From Pseudomonadales bacterium (GTDB lineage: Bacteria > Pseudomonadota > Gammaproteobacteria > Pseudomonadales > Azotimanducaceae), in assembly GCA_028285415.1 (NCBI GenBank), contig JANQPF010000005.1, forward strand, positions 248,001 through 312,000: 64,000 bases of DNA, written 5' to 3'. A program made the translations under genes and the position numbers. Each line of letters starts with the position of its first letter. Within the stretch, counting starts at the first letter, position 1. Of this stretch, positions 16,535 through 25,425 are shown in pieces. The notes under the pieces were generated by a model. The model was not told the DNA's origin and searched no databases. It was given only the letters and a program-made list of their open reading frames with translations.

Positions 16535-19500
16535 ATGGATATGGATCAACGGCTCCTACCCAAAACGGCGCGCATCCCCAGGGTGACGGATGTCTTTGTG
16601 CACCGTCCGGTGCTGGCGATCGTCATTTCCCTCCTGCTCGTGCTGATTGGCGTGCGGGCTGCAATCGAGTTACCGGTGCTGCAGTATCCGGAGATCGAAA
16701 GCTCCTCGTTGGAGATTTCAACGCCCTACATCGGCGCATCCGCCGAGACCGTGAAAGGATTTGTCACGGAACCGATAGAGCGGGCGGCCGCCTCCATCCC
16801 AGGCGTCGACTATGTCGATTCGGAAACGACGGCGGGTATGAGCCAGGTTCGTGCGTGGCTCAAGCTGAACGAAGACAGCACCGACGCGCTGGCTGAGCTG
16901 AACACGCGTCTCAGCCAGATCAAGTTCGAGTTACCGGCGGGCGCTGAAGACCCGGCGGTATCGGTGCGTCGCGCTGACCGGCCGCAAGCGGGCTGGTATC
17001 TGGATGTGCCGATCGCGGAGAACATGGACCGAGCGCTTGTGACGGACTACCTCGTCCGCCGGGTCAATCCGCAGTTTGCAGCCATCCCGGACGTCATGCA
17101 GGTGTCGCTGGAGGGCGGGCGCGAACCGGCCATGCGGATCTGGCTGGACCCTGATCGGATGGCGGTCTTCAACGTCAGCGCCCAGGACGTGACCACGGCG
17201 CTCACGCGCAACAACGTGATCGCCACGATCGGCACCAGTGAAAATCAGACGCGGCGTATCGATCTGATGGTGGATACGAACCTCTCCGACACGGAACAGT
17301 TCGAGCAGCTGGTCATACGGGAAGTGGACGGTGCGCTCATTCGCATTCGCGACGTTGCGCGCGTGGAGCTGGGAGCCATCGAATCAACCGGTACGGCGCG
17401 GATCAGCAACGAACCGGCGGTGTTCATTGCCATCTACCCGCTGCCCGGCGCCAACGAAATTGCCATTGCCGACGCCATGTACGAGGTACTGGACGAGGTG
17501 AATCGGGAGCTCCCGGACGGCATCGAGATCTCCATCGGCTACGACGTGACGGGCTACATGCGTGACGCGCTGCGGGAGATTTTTACAACGCTGGTAGAAA
17601 CGGTGTTGCTCGTCGGCCTGGTGGTGCTCGCATTCATGGGATCCTGGCGCACCGCGCTCGTGCCTTTAGTGACGATCCCGATATCCCTGCTGGGTGCGGT
17701 GGCTGCAATCAGCATCATGGGCTTCTCGCTGAACCTGCTTACGGTGCTTGCGATTGTCCTGTCGGTGGGCCTTGTGGTCGATGACGCAATTGTTGTCGTG
17801 GAAAACGTTGCGCGTTACATGCGCGAAGGCATGAGCCGGTTCGAAGCGGCGCTTGCAAGCTCGCGTCAGCTTTTTGCGCCGATCATCGCCATGACGCTGA
17901 CCCTCGCCACGGTGTACGCGCCCATTGGTTTTCTCTCCGGTCTGACCGGCGTTCTCTTCAAGGAATTTGCGTTTACGCTTGCCGTGGCGGTGCTGATATC
18001 GGGCTTCGTGGCGTTGACGCTGTCACCGGTCATGAGCGGATTCGTCAATCAGAGCCGCGGTGAGGAAGGCCGTTTGACGATCCTCGTCAACAACCTCTTT
18101 CTCTGGACGCAGAACCACTACCGGCGCGCGCTGGATACGCTCCTGGAGAACAATGGCAAGGTGCTGTTTGTCGCCGCGTTCATTGCGTTGCTTGCGCTGC
18201 CGTTTTTTCTCTTCTCGCAGAGTGAGCTTGCGCCACGGGAAGATCAGAGCGAGATCATGGCCATCGTAACCTCACCGCCCGAGGCGCCGCTCGACTATAC
18301 GGAGCGCTACATGTACGAGGTGGTCAACGCGCTCGAGGAACTGCCGGGCGCGGTCGAGATGTGGCAGGTGGTATTTCCCGGCGGTGGGATGGGCGGCATG
18401 ATGTTTGTCGATTTCGACGACCGTCCCATGTCCGTGCACGAAATGATGCCCATTGCCTTCGGCAAGCTGTCACAGATAGAAGGGGTGACGGTTTTCCCCG
18501 CCCTCGGCTCGGCGCTGCCGACAGCCGGGCGCATGGACATTGAGCTCGTGGTGATGTCGTCTGCCAGTACCGCCGACATGATGCCCGTGGCGCTCGAGCT
18601 GGTTGACGCTGCCATTGCGAGCGGCACATTCATGTTTGCCGACACGGATTTGAAAATTGACCTGCCTCAGGCGCGCTTCGAGCTCGATCGCGAGCGAATT
18701 GCGGATCTCGGCATGGACGTTGCCTCAGTCAGCCGCCAGCTGGCGGTTTTCCTGTCGGGAAACTTCGTCAACCGGTTCGATATGAACGGCAAGGCGTACC
18801 GCGTGATTCCCATGGTGGAGGACTACGATCGCGCGAACCCCGTGGCGCTGATGGACCTGAAGATCCGCACGCCTGCGGGTGACCTGGTGCCGCTGAGCGC
18901 AATCGCCCGACTGGAAGAAACGGTGGCGCCGCGTTCGCTAGGCAAGTTTCAGCAGAATAACGCGTTCCGCATCACCGGCGGCGTTCTGCCCGGGACCACC
19001 AAGGAACAGGCGCTGACCGCGCTCGAAAACGCGGCTGCCGAGATCCTGCCTGCGGGCTACAGCGTCGACTATGCGGGAGAATCCCGACAGCTGCGCCAGG
19101 AGGGCAACACGCTCATCGGCGTGCTGGGATTGTCCATGATCTTTGTCTTCCTGGCGCTGGCGGTGCAGTTCAACAGCTTCCGCGATCCGCTGGTCGTCTT
19201 GATCGGATCCGCGCCGCTGGCCATATCCGGGGCGCTGCTGTTCACCTTCCTCGGCTGGACCACCATCAACATCTACTCCCAGGTGGGATTCATCACGCTG
19301 GTGGGGCTCATCGCCAAGAACGCCATCCTCATCGTCGAGTTCGCGCGGCAGATGCAGCAGAAAGGGCTGTCCAAGCTCGAGGCGATCAAAGAGTCGGCAG
19401 CAACCCGTTTGCGCCCGGTGCTGATGACCACTGGCGCCACGGTGATGGGTCATTTCCCGCTGGTGCTGGTGTCCGGCGCCGGCGCGGAGGCCCGCAACAG

Positions 19501-19669
19501 CATCGGCATCATCCTGGTGGCCGGTATGCTCATTGGCACCGCGTTTACGCTCTTCATACTGCCGAGCGTGTATCTCTGGCTTGGCGGCACCCACGACGTC
19601 AAGGAAGGTGAGGCGATCGGCGCACAGGCGCTGCGCGATCCGGTTGAGGCGCCGGCCACAGCTGGTTGA
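16535..19669 (+). CDS. RND multidrug efflux permease (HAE1 type)
   Basis: This 1044-residue inner-membrane proton antiporter of the AcrB/MexF family has 12 membrane segments, with large periplasmic loops after TM1 and TM7. The proton-relay Asp pair is in TM4 (VGLVVDDAIVVVENV, about 408-422), and GLIAKNAILIVEFARQM marks TM10. The signature PIVPVLQ-like region near the start reads ELPVLQYPEIESSSLEIST. Substrates are probably hydrophobic toxins or drugs; specificity cannot be read. It starts 3 nt after the adaptor stop. Its end contains a tandem 13-nt repeat of no obvious function. An outer-membrane factor must come from elsewhere. Confidence 0.93.
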   Translation: MDMDQRLLPKTARIPRVTDVFVHRPVLAIVISLLLVLIGVRAAIELPVLQYPEIESSSLEISTPYIGASAETVKGFVTEPIERAAASIPGVDYVDSETTAGMSQVRAWLKLNEDSTDALAELNTRLSQIKFELPAGAEDPAVSVRRADRPQAGWYLDVPIAENMDRALVTDYLVRRVNPQFAAIPDVMQVSLEGGREPAMRIWLDPDRMAVFNVSAQDVTTALTRNNVIATIGTSENQTRRIDLMVDTNLSDTEQFEQLVIREVDGALIRIRDVARVELGAIESTGTARISNEPAVFIAIYPLPGANEIAIADAMYEVLDEVNRELPDGIEISIGYDVTGYMRDALREIFTTLVETVLLVGLVVLAFMGSWRTALVPLVTIPISLLGAVAAISIMGFSLNLLTVLAIVLSVGLVVDDAIVVVENVARYMREGMSRFEAALASSRQLFAPIIAMTLTLATVYAPIGFLSGLTGVLFKEFAFTLAVAVLISGFVALTLSPVMSGFVNQSRGEEGRLTILVNNLFLWTQNHYRRALDTLLENNGKVLFVAAFIALLALPFFLFSQSELAPREDQSEIMAIVTSPPEAPLDYTERYMYEVVNALEELPGAVEMWQVVFPGGGMGGMMFVDFDDRPMSVHEMMPIAFGKLSQIEGVTVFPALGSALPTAGRMDIELVVMSSASTADMMPVALELVDAAIASGTFMFADTDLKIDLPQARFELDRERIADLGMDVASVSRQLAVFLSGNFVNRFDMNGKAYRVIPMVEDYDRANPVALMDLKIRTPAGDLVPLSAIARLEETVAPRSLGKFQQNNAFRITGGVLPGTTKEQALTALENAAAEILPAGYSVDYAGESRQLRQEGNTLIGVLGLSMIFVFLALAVQFNSFRDPLVVLIGSAPLAISGALLFTFLGWTTINIYSQVGFITLVGLIAKNAILIVEFARQMQQKGLSKLEAIKESAATRLRPVLMTTGATVMGHFPLVLVSGAGAEARNSIGIILVAGMLIGTAFTLFILPSVYLWLGGTHDVKEGEAIGAQALRDPVEAPATAG

Positions 19670-19775
19670 GCAGACTGGTTGAGTAGACAAGGCGGGCGAT
19701 GTCGTTTGTCGCTGTGGTTCTGTCCGTCATTCACCGTTACATTGACGGTGTGGGCTGACTCAGCGGAGGAACAAG

Positions 19776-21374
19776 ATGCCGGAGTTCAAGTTGCCGGGAC
19801 TGGTAGTGACCGGCCTGTGGGTTCTGTTAGCGTCCCAGGGTGCGTTGGCAACCCCGCCTAACATCATTTTTGTCCTGACGGACGATCAGCGCTACGACGA
19901 AGTCGGCTTCCTCAATCCCGTGCTCGAGACGCCAAGCATGGATGCGCTTGCTGCCCGGGGCGTGTATTTCAAAAACGCGTTTGTCACGACCGCGCTGTGT
20001 TCTCCCAGCCGCGCGAGCATTCTCACGGGGCAGATGATGCACAACCACGGCGTGATCGATAACAACCGGCCGCTACCGGAGGGGCTCGAGCTTTTCCCCA
20101 GCCGACTGCGGGCTGCGGGCTATCAGACGGCATTTGTCGGCAAGTGGCACATGGGGGGTGAGATCTCGGAGCCACGCCCGGAGTTCGATTTCTGGGTGAG
20201 CTTTCCCGGTCAGGGGACTTACTATCCAACCAACGCGTTCGGCCGAACCACCATGCTCACCGTCAACGACAAGGCGGTACCGCAGAAGGGGTATATCACG
20301 GACGAACTGACGGACTACGTGTTCGAGTTTCTCGAAAATCGGGATCCATCGAAGCCTTTCTTCGTCTATCTGTCTCACAAGGCGGTTCACGCCACATTCG
20401 AGCCCGCTGAGCGTCATGCGGATCAATACAGCGATGCTGCCATTCAGCTCGGCAAGGCGCCGCCCGCAGACGCGGACGTGCCGCTCTGGGTGAGGAATCA
20501 GCAAAACAGTTGGCACGGCGATGAGTTTCCCTATCACAGCGATCTGCCGCTGGCGGAGTTCAAGCGCCAATACCATCGTACGCTGAGCGCCGTTGACGAC
20601 AGCCTTGGCAGATTGCAGGCGTGGGTGGAAGCCGCCGGCCTTGCTGATAACACCGTCATTGTGCTGATGGGCGACAACGGTTTTCTGTTTGGCGAGCACG
20701 GCCTCATCGACAAACGCAACGCCTACGAAGAATCGATGCGTGTGCCCCTGCTTGTTGCCGCGCCGGGACGGTACGCGTCCGGTCAGGTGGTGGAGGAGAT
20801 CGTGGCTAACATCGACATCGCCCCGACGCTGCTGACGCTGGCTGGTACGGCGGCGCCTGATCACTATGACGGCATGAGCTTTGCGCACCTGCCCGTTGCC
20901 GTCGGGGAAGAATCTCCGGAAGGTCCTCCCTGGCGGAACTCGCTCACATACGAGTATTACTGGGAATACAACTACCCGCAGACGCCCACGGTGTTTGCAC
21001 TGCGCGATGCGCGCTACAAGTACATTCAATACCACGGCGTGTGGGACACCGAGGAACTGTTCGATCTGCAGGCTGATCCGAAGGAAACCAACAATCTGAT
21101 CGAAGATCCGGATCTCGTCGCAGTCAAAGTCGAGATGCGTCAACGGCTCTACGCGTCGCTGCAGAACAATGCCGGTGAGAACGTCATTCCCTATGCCGCC
21201 AAATACAACCAGGGTGCCGTCTTCCGCCATGCGGATCGCTCACCGGCAGCCGAGTTTCCTCACAAGTGGCTGCGCCGGGCCAGGGCGCCGGACCGCTGGG
21301 AGCACGTTCTGCCGGACGGCCCGCAGAAGCCTGCTCAGCTCAAAGTCATCGATCAGGTTTTGCGGGACCGCTGA
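19776..21374 (+). CDS. Exported sulfatase (formylglycine type)
   Basis: This 532-residue hydrolase of the alkaline-phosphatase superfamily begins with a signal peptide of about 25 residues (ending ALA) and then PNIIFVLTDDQRYDE, which supplies the metal-binding Asp pair. Cys75 lies in CSPSRASILTG, the CxPxR motif oxidised to formylglycine. GKWHMGG, LMGDNGFLFGEHG and a C-terminal DUF4976-like block (LRDARYKYIQY) follow. It most resembles N-acetylglucosamine-6-sulfate or mucin/glycan sulfatases, so it may desulfate marine polysaccharides in the periplasm. GGAGGAA before ATG 19776 fixes the start. A formylglycine-generating enzyme is not in the window. The selenoprotein gene lies 49 nt downstream on the same strand. 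Confidence 0.92.
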   Translation: MPEFKLPGLVVTGLWVLLASQGALATPPNIIFVLTDDQRYDEVGFLNPVLETPSMDALAARGVYFKNAFVTTALCSPSRASILTGQMMHNHGVIDNNRPLPEGLELFPSRLRAAGYQTAFVGKWHMGGEISEPRPEFDFWVSFPGQGTYYPTNAFGRTTMLTVNDKAVPQKGYITDELTDYVFEFLENRDPSKPFFVYLSHKAVHATFEPAERHADQYSDAAIQLGKAPPADADVPLWVRNQQNSWHGDEFPYHSDLPLAEFKRQYHRTLSAVDDSLGRLQAWVEAAGLADNTVIVLMGDNGFLFGEHGLIDKRNAYEESMRVPLLVAAPGRYASGQVVEEIVANIDIAPTLLTLAGTAAPDHYDGMSFAHLPVAVGEESPEGPPWRNSLTYEYYWEYNYPQTPTVFALRDARYKYIQYHGVWDTEELFDLQADPKETNNLIEDPDLVAVKVEMRQRLYASLQNNAGENVIPYAAKYNQGAVFRHADRSPAAEFPHKWLRRARAPDRWEHVLPDGPQKPAQLKVIDQVLRDR

Positions 21375-21423
21375 TCGGGAGCGGTGCTATATTGGCGTCG
21401 AAGACGCGATCGGGAGAGGATCA

Positions 21424-22224
21424 ATGGAGCCCATCAAGTACGTTGACGCGCTGAACGAATACTACGGCGCCATGGGTCATCCGGCCTATCAGTGGACCAT
21501 CAACGATGCGGCGCCGCTGCACCGCCTCGACAAGCCGGTCTCAGCCTGTACGGTCAGTCTCCTCACCTCCGGCGGCGTTTCTCAGTGCAGCATGCCGGCG
21601 TTCAACCCGGACGCGCGCAACGACCACCGCCTCGACGCAATCGGCGCCGCTGCCGATGCAGACGATTTCCAGATTCACGACAGCTACTACGACCACAGCG
21701 ATGCGGATGCCGACATCAACTGCATCTTCCCGCTCGAGCGTCTGCGGGAGCTTGCTGCTGCGGGTGAGGTCGGCGCGGTGGCAGAACGCCTGTGGAGCGG
21801 GTTCATGGGCCGGATCTACAACCGCAGCAAGGTGCGCGACGAATCCGGGCCGGCCTTTGCCGAGGCACTCGAGGCCGACGGCGTGGACGTGCTGATTGCG
21901 GCGCCGAGCTGACCCCTCGACCACCAGACCGTGGGTCTGGTCTGCCGGTTGCTGGAAGCGCGAGGCATCGCCACCGTCTACGTTGCCACCGGGAGGGACC
22001 TTGCCGCGCTCGTCAAACCTCCGCGGTGTCTCTTCGTCAATCATCCCATGGGCAACAACTTCGGCGCCCGGGGTGACGCAGCCATGCAGACGGACATTCT
22101 GCGCGCCGCGCTTGGCATGCTGGAGAGCGCCGAGGCGGGTGGCGCGATGATGGACTATCCGACGACCTGGGAGACGCCTTTCGAGTTCAGGCCGGGCGGT
22201 AACCGCGACGTCAGCGCGGGCTGA
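21424..22224 (+). CDS. GrdB-family selenoprotein (UGA-encoded Sec163)
   Basis: This 266-residue protein is read through an in-frame TGA at 21910-21912. The frame on both sides is continuous and has the same protein family: glycine/sarcosine/betaine reductase selenoprotein B (GrdB/PrdB-like). Around the TGA it reads DVLIAAPS-U-PLDHQTVGLVCRL, matching the family pattern where Sec sits before P-x-x-H-Q-x-x-GL. The downstream part (GIATVYVATGRDL, FVNHPMGNNFG) completes the domain, so the TGA is not a lesion. An 8-bp hairpin starts 10 nt after the TGA. The protein lacks the extra Cys found near Sec in some relatives. Start ATG 21424 has GAGAGG upstream. In non-fermenting proteobacteria the function is unknown; it may be a thiol/selenol oxidoreductase. 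Ordinary gene finders would truncate it. Confidence 0.85.
21910..21941 (+). promoter_or_regulatory. UGA and SECIS-like hairpin
   Basis: After the UGA (21910-21912) and a 10-nt spacer, ACCAGACC (21923-21930) and GGTCTGGT (21934-21941) form a perfect 8-bp stem around loop GTG. The first loop G is 19 nt after the UGA, within the range reported for bacterial SECIS elements, which need an apical-loop G for SelB. Confidence 0.75.
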
Positions 22225-22232
22225 ACCGCCGG

Positions 22233-23231
22233 CTATCGAGCCAGTTGATAAACCCGACGCGCCGTGCCGCTGAACATCGCCGCCTGTTCCGCCTCATCGT
22301 AGCGCGCCGCAATCTTCTTCAAACCATTCCAGAGCACCCCGTAGCCGAGTGACAGGCGGTCGACCGGGAAGTTGCTCTCGAACATGCAGCGTTCCGGTCC
22401 GAAGCATTCGATGGCGTGGTGGTAGTACCGTGCCTGAGCGTCGACAAACTCGTCTGAAGTGGGTGGCAGATCCCGTTGATGCCAGCCGAAACCGTTGTCC
22501 GGCATTGCCAGGCCTCCGAGCTTCGCCACCACGTTGGGGCAGGCGGCAATGGCTTCGATGTCTTTCTGCCAGGCGTTGAAAATCTCCTCACGCTTGTCGG
22601 CGTACGGACCCACACCAAGCGGCGTGCCGAAGTGATCGAGCACCATGGTGGTGTCGGGCACGGCACGTGCCAGCTCGCAGAACGCGGCGTTCTGGTGGTG
22701 GTAGTGCCAGGTGTCGTAGCTGTAACCCCGCTCGCCCAGCCGCGCCACGCCCGCACGGAAGTCCGGGTCGGCATACAGACCTTCCGGAGCGCGCCCGGGA
22801 ATGGTCAGTGATTCGGGGTGCGGGTCGCGTGCGCCGGCGTGTCGGATACCGCGGAAGAGGCTTTTACCGGCCGCTTGATGTGCGTCGAGCACTGCGTCGA
22901 GCTCTGGATGCCGCAGATCCGCTCGCGAAACGATCGCGGCAATGGTGGCCTGGGACGGATCCGCCGCTGACGCTTCGGCAAATGCGGCAACGTAGCGGGT
23001 TTCACCCACCGGTTGCAGATGCTCCGGTCCGTCGAGATCGTAAGCTGAGCCGCACTCCAGAAAGACGGTCTGCACCACGTTGTGGCCGGCACCGGTATCC
23101 GACCAGAGCTCAGCCAGCTCGTAGTTCCACTCTGAACGGGTCCAGAGGTGATGATGTGGATCGACAATTTCCCGATCCGGGTCGATGATGTCTTCGCTGA
23201 CCTGGGCCAGCCAGGTATCGTGGTCGCTCAT
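22233..23231 (-). CDS. Amidohydrolase family 2 (lactonase-like)
   Basis: This 332-residue TIM-barrel metal-dependent hydrolase has the first metal motif IVDPHHHLW (about 21-29) and the next histidines in TWHYHHQN and MVLDHFGTPLG. The catalytic Asp lies in FESNFPVDR near the C-terminus. This layout fits the amidohydrolase-2 group with L-fucono-1,5-lactonase and 2-pyrone-4,6-dicarboxylate lactonase relatives; the substrate is not known. ATG 23231 is supported by the upstream GGGAGGGAAGAG; the longer frame from 23345 has no such site. It ends 8 nt from the selenoprotein stop, convergently. Confidence 0.87.
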   Translation of the reverse strand: MSDHDTWLAQVSEDIIDPDREIVDPHHHLWTRSEWNYELAELWSDTGAGHNVVQTVFLECGSAYDLDGPEHLQPVGETRYVAAFAEASAADPSQATIAAIVSRADLRHPELDAVLDAHQAAGKSLFRGIRHAGARDPHPESLTIPGRAPEGLYADPDFRAGVARLGERGYSYDTWHYHHQNAAFCELARAVPDTTMVLDHFGTPLGVGPYADKREEIFNAWQKDIEAIAACPNVVAKLGGLAMPDNGFGWHQRDLPPTSDEFVDAQARYYHHAIECFGPERCMFESNFPVDRLSLGYGVLWNGLKKIAARYDEAEQAAMFSGTARRVYQLAR

Positions 23232-23283
23232 TTTTCTCTTCCCTCCCCAGGGATCTCCCAAGCCCAGCGTAGCGGGATTTTCG

Positions 23284-23295
23284 ATTCCATGGAAT
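23284..23295. promoter_or_regulatory. 12-bp palindrome, possible operator
   Basis: ATTCCATGGAAT is a perfect palindrome in the 191-nt divergent gap, about 53 nt upstream of the amidohydrolase start. It could be the operator of that gene's promoter. No regulator gene is next to it. Confidence 0.25.
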
Positions 23296-23379
23296 GGCTG
23301 CAAAACGTGACCTATTTGACGTGCCGGACAGGTAAGGTGCGGCAAATTGTGAGCATGTCACGCAGTAACGCTGACGGAT

Positions 23380-23391
23380 TTGTTATAACAA
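23380..23391. promoter_or_regulatory. 12-bp palindrome upstream of DUF3187 gene
   Basis: TTGTTATAACAA is a perfect palindrome 31 nt before the start of the outer-membrane protein gene, where a promoter -10 region would be expected. It may bind a repressor, or simply be the AT-rich promoter. Confidence 0.3.
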
Positions 23392-23422
23392 CGTTTGATC
23401 AACGAATGATTCAAGCTTGTAC

Positions 23423-24433
23423 ATGGGACTGACAGCTTCTTTGCGCATCGCCGCGCTGACGATTTGCCTGGTGATGCCACCTTCCGCATTTGCTCAATTT
23501 GAAGAAGGCGATCTGCCGGGCGGCGCGCTGCGCGTGCGGAATCTGAGCCCGGTTGTGCAGTTGTATGGCATGCCGCGGATGAGCGGTGCGCGCATTGTGT
23601 ATGACTACACGGAAGCGACATTCAATTTCGAGGCGGCCAACAACTTTCAGAGTGAACTCCGCGGAGGCACGTTTGCCTTCTTCGACGGCGAAACCTACGT
23701 GGGAAGCTATCGGTTCCGGGGTGGCTTCAACGAACGTTTCGAGTGGGGTGCGGAGGTACCTTACGTTGCCCACTCCGGCGGCAGCCTGGACGGTGTCGTG
23801 GATGAGTTTCATGAGCTCTTCGGGCTCCCCGACGGCGAACGTTCGCTGGCGTCTCGCGGTCGCCTGGACTACTTCCTTCGCTCGGGCCCCGAGGTCTATG
23901 CCGACTTCAGCAACAGCCGCCACGAGATTGGCGACGTGCGGGGGTTTCTCGGCTATCAGGTGTTTGCGGAAGAGATGCAGGCCCTGGCATTGCGTACCCA
24001 GATCAAGGTGCCAACGGGCAACGTTGCCGATCTTTCCGGCTCAGAGGGATGGGACTTTTCCGTTTGGGGAGAGTATGAGCGGGGTTTTGTGTTCAGCCAA
24101 CGCACCATACGCCTGACGCTTGGCGGTGGTGTCAGCTACCTTGGGGAAGGTGAGCTCATACCCGACGCGCAGGAAGACTGGTTGTGGGTTGGCCACCTCG
24201 GTGTGCAGATTCCGCTCCACCCGCGGGTTGAGTTTCACGCGCAGATCGATGCGCATACGGACGTCCTGGATACCGGCAATCCGCTGGTCGCCGAGGGCGG
24301 CCTGCTCGGTACGCTCGGCGGCCGCATAGGCTTGACCAAACGCCTGTGGATGGACGTCGGACTCATTGAAGATCTCGAAAACGAGAGTGCTTCAGACGTT
24401 GTCTTTCAGGTGCTCTTCGGCGCTAAATTCTAA
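23423..24433 (+). CDS. DUF3187 outer-membrane protein
   Basis: This 336-residue exported protein has a signal peptide at about 1-24 (ending AFA-Q). Alternating beta-strand patterns run through the rest, with the final residue Phe (LFGAKF), a typical BAM recognition end. Blocks such as SPVVQLYGMPR, GSYRFRGGFNERFEWGAEVPYVAHSGGSLDGVVDEFH and ALRTQIKVPTGN match DUF3187. These are predicted beta-barrel proteins of unknown function in marine gammaproteobacteria. ATG 23423 is preferred over TTG 23417; neither has a strong ribosome site. It is convergent with the thioesterase pair. Confidence 0.82.
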   Translation: MGLTASLRIAALTICLVMPPSAFAQFEEGDLPGGALRVRNLSPVVQLYGMPRMSGARIVYDYTEATFNFEAANNFQSELRGGTFAFFDGETYVGSYRFRGGFNERFEWGAEVPYVAHSGGSLDGVVDEFHELFGLPDGERSLASRGRLDYFLRSGPEVYADFSNSRHEIGDVRGFLGYQVFAEEMQALALRTQIKVPTGNVADLSGSEGWDFSVWGEYERGFVFSQRTIRLTLGGGVSYLGEGELIPDAQEDWLWVGHLGVQIPLHPRVEFHAQIDAHTDVLDTGNPLVAEGGLLGTLGGRIGLTKRLWMDVGLIEDLENESASDVVFQVLFGAKF

Positions 24434-24453
24434 GGAGACTCGTTTACGTCGCG

Positions 24454-24894
24454 TCAGTCGAGCGGCGACAGGAGGTAGTGACCGTGACACGCGGCCACCG
24501 GCTTGTCGCGCGATTCCTGCCAGAGCTCAGCCCGCACGTTGGCAACGCGCCGCCCCTGGCGCGTGACGATCGCGCGTCCGAAGGTGGTCATGGCCCGCGC
24601 GGAGCGTAGATAGTCGAACGAGACGTCCACGGTTTTCGGCAGACGCTCGCAGGCGGTGTCGAACAGGAGCTGCAGCACGCAGGTCATTTCCAGCATCGCG
24701 CCCACCGCGCCGCCGTGAATGGCGGGCAGGTTCACGTTGCCAACCAGGTGGTCTGCAAAGGGCAAAATCGTCACGATCTCCCGACCTTGCTGCTCGACCT
24801 CCAGCCCCAGAAATTTGGCGTATGGAATATGCTCGAGGAGCGCCGTTAGATCCTGGCCGCGACCCTCGTCGCGCAGTTCCTGCAGAATTTTCAT
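24454..24894 (-). CDS. Hotdog-fold thioesterase (PaaI-like), second copy
   Basis: This 146-residue protein has the hotdog signature PAIHGGAVGAMLEMT (about 58-72), where His and Gly-Gly precede the central helix. It also has the acyl-binding strand TVDVSFDYLRSARAM. It should hydrolyse acyl-CoA thioesters. Its start overlaps the end of the other thioesterase gene by 4 nt (ATGA), so the two are translationally coupled and could form a heterodimer or two different specificities. They are divergent from an acyl-CoA ligase gene. Confidence 0.85.
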   Translation of the reverse strand: MKILQELRDEGRGQDLTALLEHIPYAKFLGLEVEQQGREIVTILPFADHLVGNVNLPAIHGGAVGAMLEMTCVLQLLFDTACERLPKTVDVSFDYLRSARAMTTFGRAIVTRQGRRVANVRAELWQESRDKPVAACHGHYLLSPLD

Positions 24895-25343
24895 GACTTA
24901 CCTTCGAACGGCGTGTTGCGCGTGCCCAGCATGAACGTGGCCGTGCAGGTGGCAATTGGATCGTCGGGGGAGTCGACAAACGCCACGGCCCGAACGAAGG
25001 CAACGTTCTGCGTACGTTTGAAACAGTGCGCCCGCGCGTGGACGTCGCGCCCTACCGGAGCCGGACCCATGTAGTCGATCCGCATGTCGAGCGTGGCGAT
25101 GGCGGCCACCTCGCGCGGCATGTCTCGGGGCCGCGCAATCATACCGGCCGCGTTGTCCAGCAGAGCCGTGATGGCGCCGCCGTGGATGACACCCGTGTCA
25201 GGGTCACCGACGAGATGATCGGCGTAGCTGATGGCAATCTCGCAGTAATCGTCATCGTCGAAGATGTGTTTCATGCCGACGGCGCGGGAGTGAGGCACGT
25301 TGGCAAGATGTTCGGCAACGTTGTGTTCTGGTGTTTCTGGCAT
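24891..25343 (-). CDS. Hotdog-fold thioesterase (PaaI-like), first copy
   Basis: This 150-residue paralogue of the downstream gene has HLVGDPDTGVIHGGAITALLDNAAGM (HGGA at about 55-58), where an Asp/Asn after the helix start replaces the Glu of its partner, and the strand LDMRIDYMGPAPVG. Two different residues at the catalytic helix position (D/N versus E) suggest distinct chemistry or a mixed dimer. It is first in a two-gene operon 82 nt from the divergent CoA ligase; a shared promoter region is likely. Confidence 0.85.
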   Translation of the reverse strand: MPETPEHNVAEHLANVPHSRAVGMKHIFDDDDYCEIAISYADHLVGDPDTGVIHGGAITALLDNAAGMIARPRDMPREVAAIATLDMRIDYMGPAPVGRDVHARAHCFKRTQNVAFVRAVAFVDSPDDPIATCTATFMLGTRNTPFEGKS

Positions 25344-25425
25344 GTCCGGGCTGATCTCGATTGTCGTGCCGTCGTGCTAAACTCGCCGGCTCGCGTTGAA
25401 TAATGAGTGAAGGGAGGATTCTACA

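Noticed and set aside
19662-19687. Tandem 13-nt repeat at the end of the RND gene
   Set aside because: Only two copies, one overlapping the stop codon; no known function and likely chance.
21910-21912. TGA as a true stop or nonsense mutation in the GrdB-like gene
   Set aside because: The same family continues in frame after it, Sec is expected at this position, and a SECIS-like hairpin follows.
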